From positions 1-64,000 of the forward strand of contig JAHHTW010000008.1 of NCBI GenBank assembly GCA_020024265.1: DNA of 64,000 nucleotides, in the 5' to 3' direction. Position numbers and translations under genes: made by a program. Shown piece after piece: positions 7,229 to 16,702 of this stretch; position 1 is the first letter of the stretch; each line of letters starts with the position of its first letter. Below the pieces are notes generated by a model. The model saw only the letters and a list, made by a program, of their open reading frames with translations. It did not search any database and was not told the DNA's origin. The stretch comes from Anaerotignum sp. (GTDB lineage: Bacteria; Bacillota; Clostridia; Lachnospirales; Anaerotignaceae).

Positions 7229-8230
7229 TTAAGCCAATGCTGCAATCACCGCATCTGTAAATTCTTCTGTAGACGCAACGCCGCCCATATCCTGTGTCAA
7301 TGTTTTGCCCTCAGAAATGACCTTCATCACAGCCTGCTCTATGTTTTCAGCCGCTTTTGCTTCTCCAAGATGTGCCAGCATCAGCACAGCAGACAATATT
7401 GCTGCGGTAGGATTGATTTTATTCTGCCCAGCAATATCCGGTGCAGATCCATGAATGGGTTCAAAAATTGCACCTTCCACACCAATATTGGCGCTGGGTG
7501 TCAAACCCAGTCCCCCTACCAATCCTGCACAAAGGTCTGAAACAATATCACCATAAAGGTTTGGGCAAACCAGCACATCGTAGTCCTCCGGATGCATGAC
7601 CAAACGCATACACATAGCATCTACAATGCTGTCATCAAATGCAATTTGGGGATATTCCTTTGCAATTTCTCTTGCAATGTTCAAGAACATGCCATCTGTA
7701 CACTTCATAATATTTGCTTTATGTACGGCAGTGACCTTCTTGCGTCCTTCCCTCATAGCAAATTCAAAGGCGTATCGAATGATCCGTTCACAGCCCTTAC
7801 GTGTCATAAGCTTAATGCTTTCTGCTGCATCTTCACCAACCATATGCTCAATACCTGCATACAAATCCTCTGTATTCTCTCTGACAACCACCAAGTCAAT
7901 ATGATCAAATTTTGTAATGACACCGGGATATGTCTTTGCCGGTCTTACATTTGCGTACAAATCAAATGTCTTACGCATGGCAACATTGACACTGCGAAAT
8001 CCGGTACCTACAGGCGTAGTTACAGGGCCCTTCAACGCCACACCATTTCTGCGAATGGATGCTATGGTTTCTTCTGGCAGAGGTGTGCCATATTTTTCAA
8101 TCATGGCTGCGCCTGCTTCTGCCTGTTCCCATGCAATGGCAACACCTGTTGCTTCTACCACTCTTTTTGCAGCTGCAATGACCTCAGGCCCACAGCCATC
8201 GCCCGGAATCAATGTTACTTTATATGCCAT
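7229..8230 (-). CDS. NAD-type isocitrate dehydrogenase
   Basis: A 333-residue beta-decarboxylating dehydrogenase of the IDH/IPMDH family that converts isocitrate to 2-oxoglutarate. The motifs LIPGDGCGPEV at the N-terminus, VVRENTEDLYAG and the C-terminal EPIHGSAPDIAGQNKINP are all present. The RENTEDLYAG phosphorylation-loop form and the short length fit the NAD-dependent branch rather than the 400-residue NADP Icd. Homoisocitrate dehydrogenase is the main alternative. ATG 8230 was chosen over 8236 because the GGGGG box then has 8-base spacing. It is third in an operon, 13 bases after aconitase. Confidence 0.88.
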   Translation of the reverse strand: MAYKVTLIPGDGCGPEVIAAAKRVVEATGVAIAWEQAEAGAAMIEKYGTPLPEETIASIRRNGVALKGPVTTPVGTGFRSVNVAMRKTFDLYANVRPAKTYPGVITKFDHIDLVVVRENTEDLYAGIEHMVGEDAAESIKLMTRKGCERIIRYAFEFAMREGRKKVTAVHKANIMKCTDGMFLNIAREIAKEYPQIAFDDSIVDAMCMRLVMHPEDYDVLVCPNLYGDIVSDLCAGLVGGLGLTPSANIGVEGAIFEPIHGSAPDIAGQNKINPTAAILSAVLMLAHLGEAKAAENIEQAVMKVISEGKTLTQDMGGVASTEEFTDAVIAALA

Positions 8231-8243
8231 TTTCATTTCCCCC

Positions 8244-10172
8244 TTAATTGGATTCCTTTGTATAATTCAACAAACCGCCTGCGAGCAAAATATCCTTTTG
8301 ACGTTCCGAAATATTCAATTTTGTGGGAATTTCTTCTCCGGTTCTCACGCAGGTGATGTTCACAAGCTGACCTTTGGCAGCGCCTGCAATCTGGTCTGCT
8401 GCATAAGGAATCACAAATTCATCTCCGATTCGAATATTGTCATAGTCCCATTCATTGACAAACACCAAAGGAAGAATACCGTTGTTGATCAGGTTTGCCA
8501 TATGGATGCGTGCAAAGGATTTTGCAATAACACCCTTTACCCCCAGCTGCAAAGGCGCCAATGCAGCATGCTCTCTGCTGCTTCCCTGACCATAGTTCTG
8601 CCCTGCAATGATGAAGCCACCACCTGCTTTTTTGGCTCTTTCAGGAAAGTTTGGATCGCAGGGTGTAAGACAATAATCTGCAAGATATGGCACATTGGAA
8701 CGGAAGGGCAACAGCTTCGCATTGGATGGCATAATATGGTCTGTAGTAATATTATCCTCTACTTTCAGCAATGCGCTTCCTTTGATTTCCTTTGGAACCT
8801 TTGTATTTTTGGGAAAAGGCTGGATATTGGGTCCTCTGACTACTTTCACACATTCTCCTTCCGGCGCAGGCGGAATGATCAAATTGTCGTTTACCATAAA
8901 ATGCTCCGGCATAGATATCAATGGTGCTTCACCCAATGTATGCGGATCTGTCAGCTTGCCGCTCAGCGCACTTGCTACGGCTGTTTCCGGGCTGACGATA
9001 TATACTTGTGCAGATGCAGTACCACTTCTGCCTTCAAAGTTTCTGTTCACAGTACGCAGTGATACTGCATTGGTTGCTGGCGCCTGACCCATACCGATGC
9101 AAGGCCCACAGCCACATTCCAATATTCTGGCACCCGCAGATATGATATCTGCCAAAGCGCCATTTGCAGCCAGCATATTCATTACCTGCTTGGAACCGGG
9201 TGCGATGACAAGGCTCACATCTGGATTTACGGTTTTTCCTTTGAGCAGTGCGGCTACTGTCATCATATCTGTATAGGAAGAATTGGTACAGCTTCCGATT
9301 GCTACCTGATCCACAGCCAAATTTTTGATTTCACTGACTTTTTTGATATGATCCGGGCTGTGCGGACATGCAACCAATGGTTCAATTTCATCCAGAGCAA
9401 TGATAATTTCTTCATCATAAATTGCATCTTCATCCGCCTTGAGCTCGATCCAGTCCTCACCTCTGCCCTGCGCTTGCAAAAATGCCTTTGTCACTTCATC
9501 ACTTGGGAAAACAGAAGTCGTTGCCCCAAGCTCTGCCCCCATATTTGTAATGGTTGCTCTCTGTGGTACGCTCAATGTTTTGACACCATCACCGGCATAT
9601 TCCATTACCTTGCCTACGCCGCCTTTGACACTCATTCTGCGCAGTACTTCCAATATGACATCCTTTGCCGTTACCCAAGGGCTTAATTTGCCTGTCAGCA
9701 CAACACGACATACCTTTGGCATTGCAAGATAATAAGCGCCACCGCCCATCGCTACTGCTACATCCAGACCACCTGCACCAATGGCAAGCATACCAATGCC
9801 ACCGCCTGTTGGCGTATGACTGTCAGAACCAAGCAATGTTTTTCCGGGCTTACCGAAGCGTTCCAGATGTACCTGATGGCAGATCCCATTACCCGGCTTG
9901 GAAAAATAAATGCCATGTTTTTTTGCAACGGTCTGAATATACTTATGGTCGTCGGCATTTTCAAAGCCTGTCTGTAATGTATTATGATCAATATAGGCAA
10001 CTGATTTTTCTGTTTTGACTCTTGGAATCCCAATTGCCTCAAACTGTAAGTATGCCATGGTTCCTGTGGAATCCTGTGTCAATGTCTGATCAATGTGAAT
10101 GGCTATTTCTTTCCCCGGTGTCATTTCCCCACTGACCAGATGAGATTTGATAAGTTTTTCTGTAATATTCAT
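8244..10172 (-). CDS. aconitate hydratase (aconitase)
   Basis: A 642-residue 4Fe-4S dehydratase that isomerises citrate to isocitrate. The cluster ligands are visible in GSCTNSS and in ECGCGPCIGMG. SDSHTPTGGG and the C-terminal swivel-domain motif GSSREHAALAP are also present. The length and the MNITEKLIKSHLVSG start match the LeuC-like/mitochondrial-type aconitases of anaerobes rather than the 890-residue AcnA. ATG 10172 has AGGAGG 7 bases upstream. It sits between Re-citrate synthase and IDH, which fixes its role in glutamate-directed citrate metabolism. Confidence 0.93.
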   Translation of the reverse strand: MNITEKLIKSHLVSGEMTPGKEIAIHIDQTLTQDSTGTMAYLQFEAIGIPRVKTEKSVAYIDHNTLQTGFENADDHKYIQTVAKKHGIYFSKPGNGICHQVHLERFGKPGKTLLGSDSHTPTGGGIGMLAIGAGGLDVAVAMGGGAYYLAMPKVCRVVLTGKLSPWVTAKDVILEVLRRMSVKGGVGKVMEYAGDGVKTLSVPQRATITNMGAELGATTSVFPSDEVTKAFLQAQGRGEDWIELKADEDAIYDEEIIIALDEIEPLVACPHSPDHIKKVSEIKNLAVDQVAIGSCTNSSYTDMMTVAALLKGKTVNPDVSLVIAPGSKQVMNMLAANGALADIISAGARILECGCGPCIGMGQAPATNAVSLRTVNRNFEGRSGTASAQVYIVSPETAVASALSGKLTDPHTLGEAPLISMPEHFMVNDNLIIPPAPEGECVKVVRGPNIQPFPKNTKVPKEIKGSALLKVEDNITTDHIMPSNAKLLPFRSNVPYLADYCLTPCDPNFPERAKKAGGGFIIAGQNYGQGSSREHAALAPLQLGVKGVIAKSFARIHMANLINNGILPLVFVNEWDYDNIRIGDEFVIPYAADQIAGAAKGQLVNITCVRTGEEIPTKLNISERQKDILLAGGLLNYTKESN

Positions 10173-10213
10173 GTGAAAGCCTCCTATTTTTTCACAATAC
10201 GCCCTTTTTTGTA

Positions 10214-11590
10214 TTACAACATTGCTGCAAATCCAGGTGTCCATTTCTTAATTGCCGCAATCAATTCTTCTTTACTGATATAGGATACACGACCGTTTTC
10301 GTACTGTTTGTCCACCCATTCTTTCAGCACCAATACTTCCGGTTCATTTTTTTCTATCGTTCCTTCCTTTTTGTTTTTCAGATTATGATTGAGCCAATAT
10401 GCAATTCCTGCCGAGCCGGAATTTTTATTGATTTCTACGCCAAGCGGACGATTGAGTATCTTTGCAGTATTAAAAATATTGTAAATCTCCTCATCCTTTG
10501 CCACACCATCTGCATGAATCCCTGCTCTTGTTACATTGAAATCTGCGCCAACATATGGTGTTCTGGGCGGAATTTTGTAATCCAGCTCTTTTTCATAATA
10601 TTCTGCAATTTCTGTAATGACGGTTGTATCCATACCATCGAGTGTACCACGCATCTGTGCATACTCCATAACCATCGCTTCCAATGGTGTATTGCCGGTA
10701 CGTTCTCCAATACCAAGGAGTGTACAGTTGACCACAGAGGAACCGTAGAGCCATGCTGTGGTTGCATTGACAACCGCTTTATAAAAATCGTTATGCCCGT
10801 GCCACTCAATCAGCTCACTTGGAAATTGCCCAAAGTGGTTGATCCCATATACAATACCCGCAACACTGCGGGGCAGTGAAGCACCGGGATATGGTACACC
10901 ATAACCCATGGTATCGCAAATACGGATTTTGATCGGAATTTGATATTCCAGCATCAGGCGATGCAGTTCCTGTGCAAAAGGAACAACAAATCCGTAAAAG
11001 TCTGCACGTGTGATGTCTTCAAAATGGCAACGTGGACGGATTCCCAATTCCAGCGCTTCCTTGACAATGTCCAGATAGCCTTCCATTGCCTCTTTTCTTG
11101 TCTTATGTAATTTATGAAAAATATGGTAGTCAGAGCAGCTTGTCAAAATGCCACATTCCTGCAATTCCATATCTTTGACCAGCTTAAAATCTTCTTTTGT
11201 GGCACGAATCCAACCTGTGATTTCTGGAAACTCCAATCCCAAATCACGACAGGCACGAATCGCCTTTCTGTCCGTTTCACTGTAAAGGAAAAATTCCGAT
11301 TGACGAATCTTCCCTTTTGGTCCACCCAGACGATGGAGCATTTTGTACAATGTTACAATCTGTTCTACCGTATATGGCGCACGTGACTGTTGTCCGTCAC
11401 GGAATGTTGTATCTGTCATCCAAACCTCATTTGGGCAGTTCATAGGCACCAGACGATAATTGAATGTGACTTTCGGCACTTCATCATAGCTATAGTTATC
11501 TCGATATAAATTGGGTTCCTCTACATCCTGTAAGCTGTATTGGTATTTCCACAATTCCAACAGATTTCTTTTCTCATTGTACAGAATCAA
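10214..11590 (-). CDS. Re-citrate synthase (isopropylmalate/homocitrate synthase family)
   Basis: About 458 residues of the DRE-TIM metallolyase family: MTDTTFRDGQQSRAPYT (metal and catalytic block), EWHGHNDF, and GIHADGVAKDEE. Overall resemblance is to the Re-face-specific citrate synthases of strict anaerobes such as Clostridium kluyveri, not to isopropylmalate synthase. The aconitase and IDH genes directly downstream support condensation of acetyl-CoA with oxaloacetate. No LeuA regulatory C-terminus is present, consistent with this class. The start is uncertain. TTG 11590 has AAAGGA 8 bases upstream; the in-frame ATGs at 11599 and 11608 lack a properly spaced box. Confidence 0.85.
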   Translation of the reverse strand: MILYNEKRNLLELWKYQYSLQDVEEPNLYRDNYSYDEVPKVTFNYRLVPMNCPNEVWMTDTTFRDGQQSRAPYTVEQIVTLYKMLHRLGGPKGKIRQSEFFLYSETDRKAIRACRDLGLEFPEITGWIRATKEDFKLVKDMELQECGILTSCSDYHIFHKLHKTRKEAMEGYLDIVKEALELGIRPRCHFEDITRADFYGFVVPFAQELHRLMLEYQIPIKIRICDTMGYGVPYPGASLPRSVAGIVYGINHFGQFPSELIEWHGHNDFYKAVVNATTAWLYGSSVVNCTLLGIGERTGNTPLEAMVMEYAQMRGTLDGMDTTVITEIAEYYEKELDYKIPPRTPYVGADFNVTRAGIHADGVAKDEEIYNIFNTAKILNRPLGVEINKNSGSAGIAYWLNHNLKNKKEGTIEKNEPEVLVLKEWVDKQYENGRVSYISKEELIAAIKKWTPGFAAML

Positions 11591-11984
11591 TGCAATCATC
11601 CTTTCCATAGATGATAGAAACAAACAAAAGACATTTGTTTTTATCTCAATCCATATTCTCTCTCACTTCTTCTTTCTATTAAATATATCAATGTATTTGC
11701 TTTTTGTCCAATAGAATTATTGAATTGGTTTATGACTTATTTTTCAATATAAAGTAAAATATGCTGTAAAATCAACGTTTTATTTTTCCATTCATAAAAA
11801 ATCATATATATTTTTTTTATATTTTTTTTATTATCAAATATATTTCATAGATTTTTTTAATGTATTATTGTTGTATGCTTTATAGATTGCATCTGAAATA
11901 TTTTCAAAAAATTGTACTTTCCATACCATCCATGATACAATAGCAAAGACGTATGAAAATATCGACACAGGAGGAAATATACCA
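11591..11984. other. 394-base intergenic region, very AT-rich
   Basis: This is the divergent region between the citrate synthase operon and the 88-residue gene. It holds long T and A tracts around 11790-11860 that may be intrinsically curved, and the plus-strand promoter listed separately. No coding frame is convincing. Confidence 0.5.
11912..11941 (+). promoter_or_regulatory. promoter of the 88-residue gene
   Basis: TTGTAC (11912-11917), 18-base spacer, TACAAT (11936-11941), about 45 bases before the start codon at 11985, with AGGAGG in between. Confidence 0.55.
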
Positions 11985-12251
11985 ATGAATGAATCCTATC
12001 TAATTCTGATAGAAAAAATATTATACCTATTGGAAAAAAACGAAGAAACAGATGCATCTGCACTTGCTTGGGAAACCGAATGGAAACAGCACGAAATCAT
12101 TACAATGCTTCAAGAAATGGCTGAAAAAAACTGGCTGTCTACCTACGAAATTGATATGTGCTGCGGGGCAGAATATATTGTAGATCATGTCACAGAAGAA
12201 GGAAAAGCCGCTTATACGGCTGCAAAACAAAATCAAAGCCTGCTCTCATAA
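11985..12251 (+). CDS. uncharacterised 88-residue protein, possible winged-helix fold
   Basis: The family is not recognised. The product is acidic and soluble. It reads IEKILYLLEKNEETDASALAWETEWKQHEIITMLQEMAEKNWLSTYEI..., with a spacing of helices and a closing VTEEGKAAY segment like small winged-helix proteins, where 'L-T-x-x-G' ends the wing. A Cys-Cys pair follows DM at about residue 59. AGGAGG precedes ATG 11985 with good spacing and a promoter lies upstream. It is monocistronic and flanked by unrelated minus-strand genes. DNA binding is inference only. Confidence 0.75.
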   Translation: MNESYLILIEKILYLLEKNEETDASALAWETEWKQHEIITMLQEMAEKNWLSTYEIDMCCGAEYIVDHVTEEGKAAYTAAKQNQSLLS

Positions 12252-12264
12252 AGAACAGGCTTTG
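12234..12264. terminator. terminator hairpin between the 88-residue gene and ppiB
   Basis: CAAAGCCTG (12234-12242) pairs with CAGGCTTTG (12256-12264). It overlaps the last codons of the plus-strand gene and lies just beyond the ppiB stop. Confidence 0.6.
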
Positions 12265-12271
12265 TTGATAC

Positions 12272-12793
12272 TTACATCTTTTCTGGTTCGGGATATGCTT
12301 CCCCAAATGTTTCCACTTTCACACATTCCATAATCTGATCTTCTACTGGTTTGTCGGAACGGTTTGTTTTTGTTTCTGCAATGCGGTTTACTACATCCAT
12401 ACCTTTGATTACCTTACCAAAGGCTGCATACTGTCCATCCAGATGTGGTGCATTTTCATGCATAATAAAAAACTGAGATCCCGCACTGTTGGGATGCATC
12501 GCTCTTGCCATAGACAATACACCTGCGGTATGCTTCAAATCATTCTTGAAGCCATTGTATGAAAATTCCCCACGGATGGTATAGCCTGGGCCACCCATGC
12601 CGGTACCGTCCGGACAACCGCCCTGAATCATAAAGCCTTTGATGACACGATGGAAAATCAAACCATCGTAAAACTTATTGTTTACCAAAGAAATAAAGTT
12701 ATTGACCGTATTTGGGGCAATTTCTGGATACAGCTCTGCCTGAATGATGCTGCCATCATTCATCTGAAATGTTACAATTGGATTTTGTGCCAT
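12272..12793 (-). CDS. ppiB: peptidyl-prolyl cis-trans isomerase, cyclophilin type
   Basis: A 173-residue single-domain cyclophilin that accelerates proline isomerisation during folding. FHRVIKGFMIQGG holds the catalytic Arg of the FHR block. SAGSQFFIM and LDGQYAAFGKVIKGMDVV are the other core motifs. There is no signal peptide, so it is cytosolic. AGGAAG lies about 8 bases before the ATG. It is followed by a hairpin shared with the convergent small gene and is preceded 31 bases upstream by the phosphoesterase gene on the same strand. Confidence 0.95.
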   Translation of the reverse strand: MAQNPIVTFQMNDGSIIQAELYPEIAPNTVNNFISLVNNKFYDGLIFHRVIKGFMIQGGCPDGTGMGGPGYTIRGEFSYNGFKNDLKHTAGVLSMARAMHPNSAGSQFFIMHENAPHLDGQYAAFGKVIKGMDVVNRIAETKTNRSDKPVEDQIMECVKVETFGEAYPEPEKM

Positions 12794-12824
12794 TTGATAT
12801 TCTTCCTTTCTTTTCTATAAAAAA

Positions 12825-13652
12825 TTATATTGCATTTACTTTGTCATGATACAACGTAATAACCAGAAGCTCCGGGCGATTGAAAATACGAAATGGGAAT
12901 GTACTGTTGCCCAGCCCTCTGCTTACTACCATTGTGGTATCATCTTTGGTATATGCACCGGAGGTATAGGCTGGAAAAAATCCCTGATGCGGCGCAAACA
13001 ATCCACCGATTTTCGGCAAACGAATTTGCCCGCCATGGGCATGCCCACTAAATACAAGCGAAATCCCTCTTGCCACATATTCCTCAAAAAGCTCTGGGCG
13101 GTGGCTCAAAAGGATATGAAATGTACTTTCATTCCCCTTGCACAGCATATCCAGCACACGTGTATAATATGGATTGACGCTCTTATCTGCAATCCCCATC
13201 AACGTTATGGTTTCTCCACCACGCTCAATCACGCTTTTTCCATTGTCTAATACAGTGACGCCCTCCAAAACAAGCAGTTCGACCAATGTATCATATTCAC
13301 CGGATTGGTGTTCATGATTTCCGGATACATAATATACAGGTGCCAATTTGACCAATCCCCGTATCAAATCCATTGCGGCATCCAAGTCCGTACGATTGCG
13401 ATCAATCAAATCGCCTGTAATGACAATCAAATCTGGTGCGGCACATTCTGCCTTGTAAATCAATGTACTTTGATTTGCACCAAACATTTTATTTTGCAAA
13501 TCAGAAATATGCAAAATTTTATATCCATGAAACGCTTGCGGCACTTGATGCGTATGTACAATGTGTGTCATTGTGATGGCATTGTTCTGCCAGTACAAAA
13601 ACGTTCCCATTGCCATAGAAGCAGCTAAAATTTTTTTACCAAAATGCTTCAT
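12825..13652 (-). CDS. membrane-anchored metallophosphoesterase (YaeI/YkuE-like)
   Basis: A 275-residue calcineurin-like phosphoesterase. After a short hydrophobic anchor (residues about 8-25) come the metal-binding motifs ISDLQNKMFG, VITGDLIDRNR, YVSGNHEH and SGHAHGGQI. The first motif is D-L-Q rather than the usual D-x-H, as in many YkuE/YaeI-type enzymes. Such proteins act on phosphoester or UDP-sugar pyrophosphate bonds at the membrane; the substrate is unknown. ATG 13652 has AGGTGA at suitable spacing. The open frame upstream to 13865 has no start signal and crosses the rRNA methyltransferase terminator. Confidence 0.85.
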   Translation of the reverse strand: MKHFGKKILAASMAMGTFLYWQNNAITMTHIVHTHQVPQAFHGYKILHISDLQNKMFGANQSTLIYKAECAAPDLIVITGDLIDRNRTDLDAAMDLIRGLVKLAPVYYVSGNHEHQSGEYDTLVELLVLEGVTVLDNGKSVIERGGETITLMGIADKSVNPYYTRVLDMLCKGNESTFHILLSHRPELFEEYVARGISLVFSGHAHGGQIRLPKIGGLFAPHQGFFPAYTSGAYTKDDTTMVVSRGLGNSTFPFRIFNRPELLVITLYHDKVNAI

Positions 13653-13759
13653 ACCTTCATCACCTGCTTTTACTCGTATTCTTTTGGCATTTTCTATTAT
13701 ACTGGCTAATTCCGTAGAAAACAATAACATATTCTTTATTATTTCCGAAATAAAAACGA

Positions 13760-13806
13760 AAAAACCGATTTTCTGTTGCAGTCCAATACAGAAAAACGGT
13801 TTTTTA
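13760..13806 (-). terminator. terminator after the TrmH-family methyltransferase gene
   Basis: On the minus strand AAAAAACCG...CTGT pairs with ACAG...CGGTTTTTT, followed by a T-run, directly beyond the stop at 13831. Confidence 0.8.
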
Positions 13807-13830
13807 TATCCTATTGCACACAAAACTATT

Positions 13831-14628
13831 TTAATTTTGTCTGGGAACCAGTCTTTGCCGCACAACCTCGTACATCAAAACCCCTGCCGCAATGGATGCA
13901 TTGAGCGACTCTGCTTCTCCCGGCATCGGCAGTTTCACAAAGCTATCGCAGAGTTCTGCCGCTTCATCGGAAAGCCCTCTTGCCTCATTGCCAATCATAA
14001 ACGCACAATCTCTGCGCAGATTGAGACTGTAAGGATATTGTCTGCCCTTGAGATGCGCTGCATACAACGGAATTCCTCTTTCACGCATACGCCCTGCAAT
14101 TTCTGATATCGAAACATTTTGGAACACCGGTATATGAAAAATAGCGCCCATGGTCGCACGCAGTGTTTTGGGATGATACACATCCACACTCCCTTTGGAA
14201 AGAAATACTGCATCCACGCCACAAGCATCTGCGGTACGCAAAACAGTTCCCAAGTTCCCTGGGTCATTCATTTCCTCTGCCAATATAAAAAATACATTTT
14301 TCTTTTCCAATATTGTTGTAATATCATACTCTTTTTGTACCAGCACAGCCAGTATCCCCTGTGGACTTTCGGTTTCCGAAATCCTTTCAAACAGATGGTC
14401 TGTCAGGACATATACCTCTGCTTGTTTTTCCAAATCACTGATGTCATGTGCCTTGGCGTATCCTTCTGAAACTGCATACAGCTCCACCTGCCAATCCTTT
14501 GGAATTTCCGATACAAAGCGTATACCCTCTGCAATAAATACATGTTCTTTTTCTCTGTTTTTACGCAGCTGTAAGCCATGCAAGCGCTTGATGATCTTAT
14601 TCTGCGCACTTTCTATTCGTTTGCTCAT
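13831..14628 (-). CDS. TrmH/SpoU-family RNA 2'-O-methyltransferase
   Basis: A 265-residue SPOUT enzyme that methylates ribose in rRNA or tRNA using SAM. It has an N-terminal substrate-binding domain (SAQNKIIKRLHGLQLRKNRE...FIAEGIRFV). Knot motifs follow: EEMNDPGNLGTVLRTADACG (motif 1, catalytic Asn/Arg), IGNEARGLS (motif 2) and LPMPGEAESLNASIAAGVLMYE (motif 3). The target nucleotide is not predictable. ATG 14628 has GAGGA 7 bases upstream. It lies between pgsA and the phosphoesterase on the same strand. Confidence 0.92.
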   Translation of the reverse strand: MSKRIESAQNKIIKRLHGLQLRKNREKEHVFIAEGIRFVSEIPKDWQVELYAVSEGYAKAHDISDLEKQAEVYVLTDHLFERISETESPQGILAVLVQKEYDITTILEKKNVFFILAEEMNDPGNLGTVLRTADACGVDAVFLSKGSVDVYHPKTLRATMGAIFHIPVFQNVSISEIAGRMRERGIPLYAAHLKGRQYPYSLNLRRDCAFMIGNEARGLSDEAAELCDSFVKLPMPGEAESLNASIAAGVLMYEVVRQRLVPRQN

Positions 14629-14699
14629 GGTATCATCCTCTATACTATGCGTTATTCGAAACATCCCATTTTGGGGTTTTTGATATTTTCACAAACACA

Positions 14700-15239
14700 T
14701 CAGCCATGCAAAACCTGTTTGTTTTTGATCATATAATCTGCGCCAGAAACAATGGTAAAGAATACGGCAAGACCAATCAGTATGTTTTCCACCATTGGCA
14801 TCCATACAAAAGGCAGATGCAGCAATACCAATATAATCATAATCATCTGTGTGGTTGTCTTGATTTTCCCCCACCAGCTTGCTGCCATAACAATATTTGC
14901 TTCCATCGCAAGTGTACGAAAACCTGTGATTGCAAATTCTCTTGCCAAAATGATAATGACGACCCATGCAGGCAAATCTTCCATTGCAACCATAGATACC
15001 AACGCTGCCATAACAAGCAGCTTATCCGCCAATGGGTCCATAAATTTTCCGAAATTGGTAACCATATGATACTTTCTTGCCAAATATCCATCCAAAAAAT
15101 CCGTCAATGATGCAACCACAAAAATAATGGTTGCAATATAGCGATTCATCGGTTCATCCATCAAAAACAGTACCAAAAGGAATACGGGAATCAAAAGTAC
15201 CCGCATCGTTGTCAACTTATTCGGTAAATTCATCTGCAT
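14700..15239 (-). CDS. pgsA: CDP-diacylglycerol-glycerol-3-phosphate 3-phosphatidyltransferase
   Basis: A 179-residue integral membrane enzyme that makes phosphatidylglycerol-phosphate from CDP-DAG and glycerol-3-P. The CDP-alcohol phosphotransferase signature is complete in DFLDGYLARKYHMVTNFGKF then MDPLADK. Five to six hydrophobic segments follow the family plan. The start at 15239 overlaps the rimO 3' end by 23 bases, with GGAG 9 bases upstream inside rimO, so the two are translationally coupled. In-frame ATGs at 15254 and 15233 are alternatives. Confidence 0.93.
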   Translation of the reverse strand: MQMNLPNKLTTMRVLLIPVFLLVLFLMDEPMNRYIATIIFVVASLTDFLDGYLARKYHMVTNFGKFMDPLADKLLVMAALVSMVAMEDLPAWVVIIILAREFAITGFRTLAMEANIVMAASWWGKIKTTTQMIMIILVLLHLPFVWMPMVENILIGLAVFFTIVSGADYMIKNKQVLHG

Positions 15240-16575
15240 AAACGACATCTCCAATCAAATCATAATCACTTGCTTCTGTAATTTTTACAGAAACGATATC
15301 ACCGGAATACACTTCTTCCTCTGCCCGAAAAAACACCATTCCGTCAATATCCGGAGCATCCCATTGTGTACGACCGCAATATACATCTTCCTTCGGCAAT
15401 TTCCCCTCTACCAAAACCGGCAATATCTTGCCGACCTCTGTTTCGCAGCGTTTTGCCGCAATGCCTTTTTGCAAGTCCATAATCAAATCACGGCGTTCTT
15501 CCTTGATTTGTTCATCTATTTGGCAGTCCATTGCTGCTGCCGGTGTGCCTTCCTCCTTGGAGTAGCAAAATACACCCAACCGATCAAAATGCATTTCTTC
15601 CACAAATACTTGCAGCTGTGCAAAGTCCTCCTCTGTTTCTCCCGGAAAGCCAACAATCAGTGTCGTACGAATGGCAATATCCGGCATAGCCTGTCGCAAC
15701 TTTTGTACGGTTTGACGAATTTGCGCCTGACTTGTTTTACGCCCCATGCGCTGCAATATACGATCACAGCCATGCTGTATTGGCATATCCAAATAATGAC
15801 AAATTTTTGGATTGCTTGCCATAACATCAATGGTTTGCTGCGTCAATGTTTCCGGATAACAGTACAGCAATCGAATCCATTCGATACCTGAAATCTCGGA
15901 AAGTTTTTGCAAAAGCATATGCAGCATGGGGGCGCCATATAAATCTCTGCCATAAATGGACGTATCCTGTGCCACTACCACCAGCTCTTTGACACCCTGC
16001 TGTGCCAATATGGTTGCCTCCTGCACAAGGCTCTCCATACTACGACTTCTATGACGACCACGCATTTTCGGAATCACACAATATGTACAATGGTTATCAC
16101 AGCCTTCTGATATTTTGAGATATGCAAAATATGGTGCTGTAGATAGCATACGCAACGATCCATTTTCATCTTGCATGGGTTTGTTGATATCCTCCAGCAA
16201 TTTTACCTTTTGCTCACCTTCCAAAATACGATCTGCCGCATCGGCAATCTGCTCATAGGCAGCCGTCCCAAGCACTGCATCTACCTCCGGCAGCTCCTCA
16301 AAAAACTCTTTTTCATATCGCTGACCCAAACAGCCGGTTACAATCAAGCCCTTGCACATACCTTCTGTTTTGTATTTTGCCATTTCCAGAATGGTTTCTA
16401 TACTTTCCTCCAATGCATCACGTATAAAGCAGCAGGTATTGACTACAATGACATCTGCCTCTGTTTCATCTGCAACTGCCTGATAGCCTCTTTTTTGTAA
16501 AATCCCCAGCATCACTTCGCTGTCCACCCTATTTTTATCACACCCCAAAGAGGTGAATGCAACTCTTCCCTTCAT
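15217..16575 (-). CDS. rimO: ribosomal protein S12 methylthiotransferase
   Basis: A 452-residue radical-SAM methylthiotransferase that adds the methylthio group to the conserved Asp of ribosomal protein S12. N-terminal UPF0004 cysteines are in SLGCDKN, NTCCFI and VTGCLGQR, which bind the auxiliary cluster. The radical-SAM triad is CDNHCTYC, and a TRAM domain ends the protein. The MKGRVAFTSLGCDKNRVDSE start is RimO-like rather than MiaB-like. AAGGAGGT lies a few bases before the ATG. It overlaps pgsA. Confidence 0.95.
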   Translation of the reverse strand: MKGRVAFTSLGCDKNRVDSEVMLGILQKRGYQAVADETEADVIVVNTCCFIRDALEESIETILEMAKYKTEGMCKGLIVTGCLGQRYEKEFFEELPEVDAVLGTAAYEQIADAADRILEGEQKVKLLEDINKPMQDENGSLRMLSTAPYFAYLKISEGCDNHCTYCVIPKMRGRHRSRSMESLVQEATILAQQGVKELVVVAQDTSIYGRDLYGAPMLHMLLQKLSEISGIEWIRLLYCYPETLTQQTIDVMASNPKICHYLDMPIQHGCDRILQRMGRKTSQAQIRQTVQKLRQAMPDIAIRTTLIVGFPGETEEDFAQLQVFVEEMHFDRLGVFCYSKEEGTPAAAMDCQIDEQIKEERRDLIMDLQKGIAAKRCETEVGKILPVLVEGKLPKEDVYCGRTQWDAPDIDGMVFFRAEEEVYSGDIVSVKITEASDYDLIGDVVYADEFTE

Positions 16576-16702
16576 AGTACCTCCTTCACAAAGCTGTTTT
16601 CATAAAGTAAGCGGAACAAAAAATGCTCCGCTTTTCTTTTGAGTATACTATAAAATTGTGTAAAAATCTAGTGCCATATCATACAACAATATCTATATCA
16701 CA

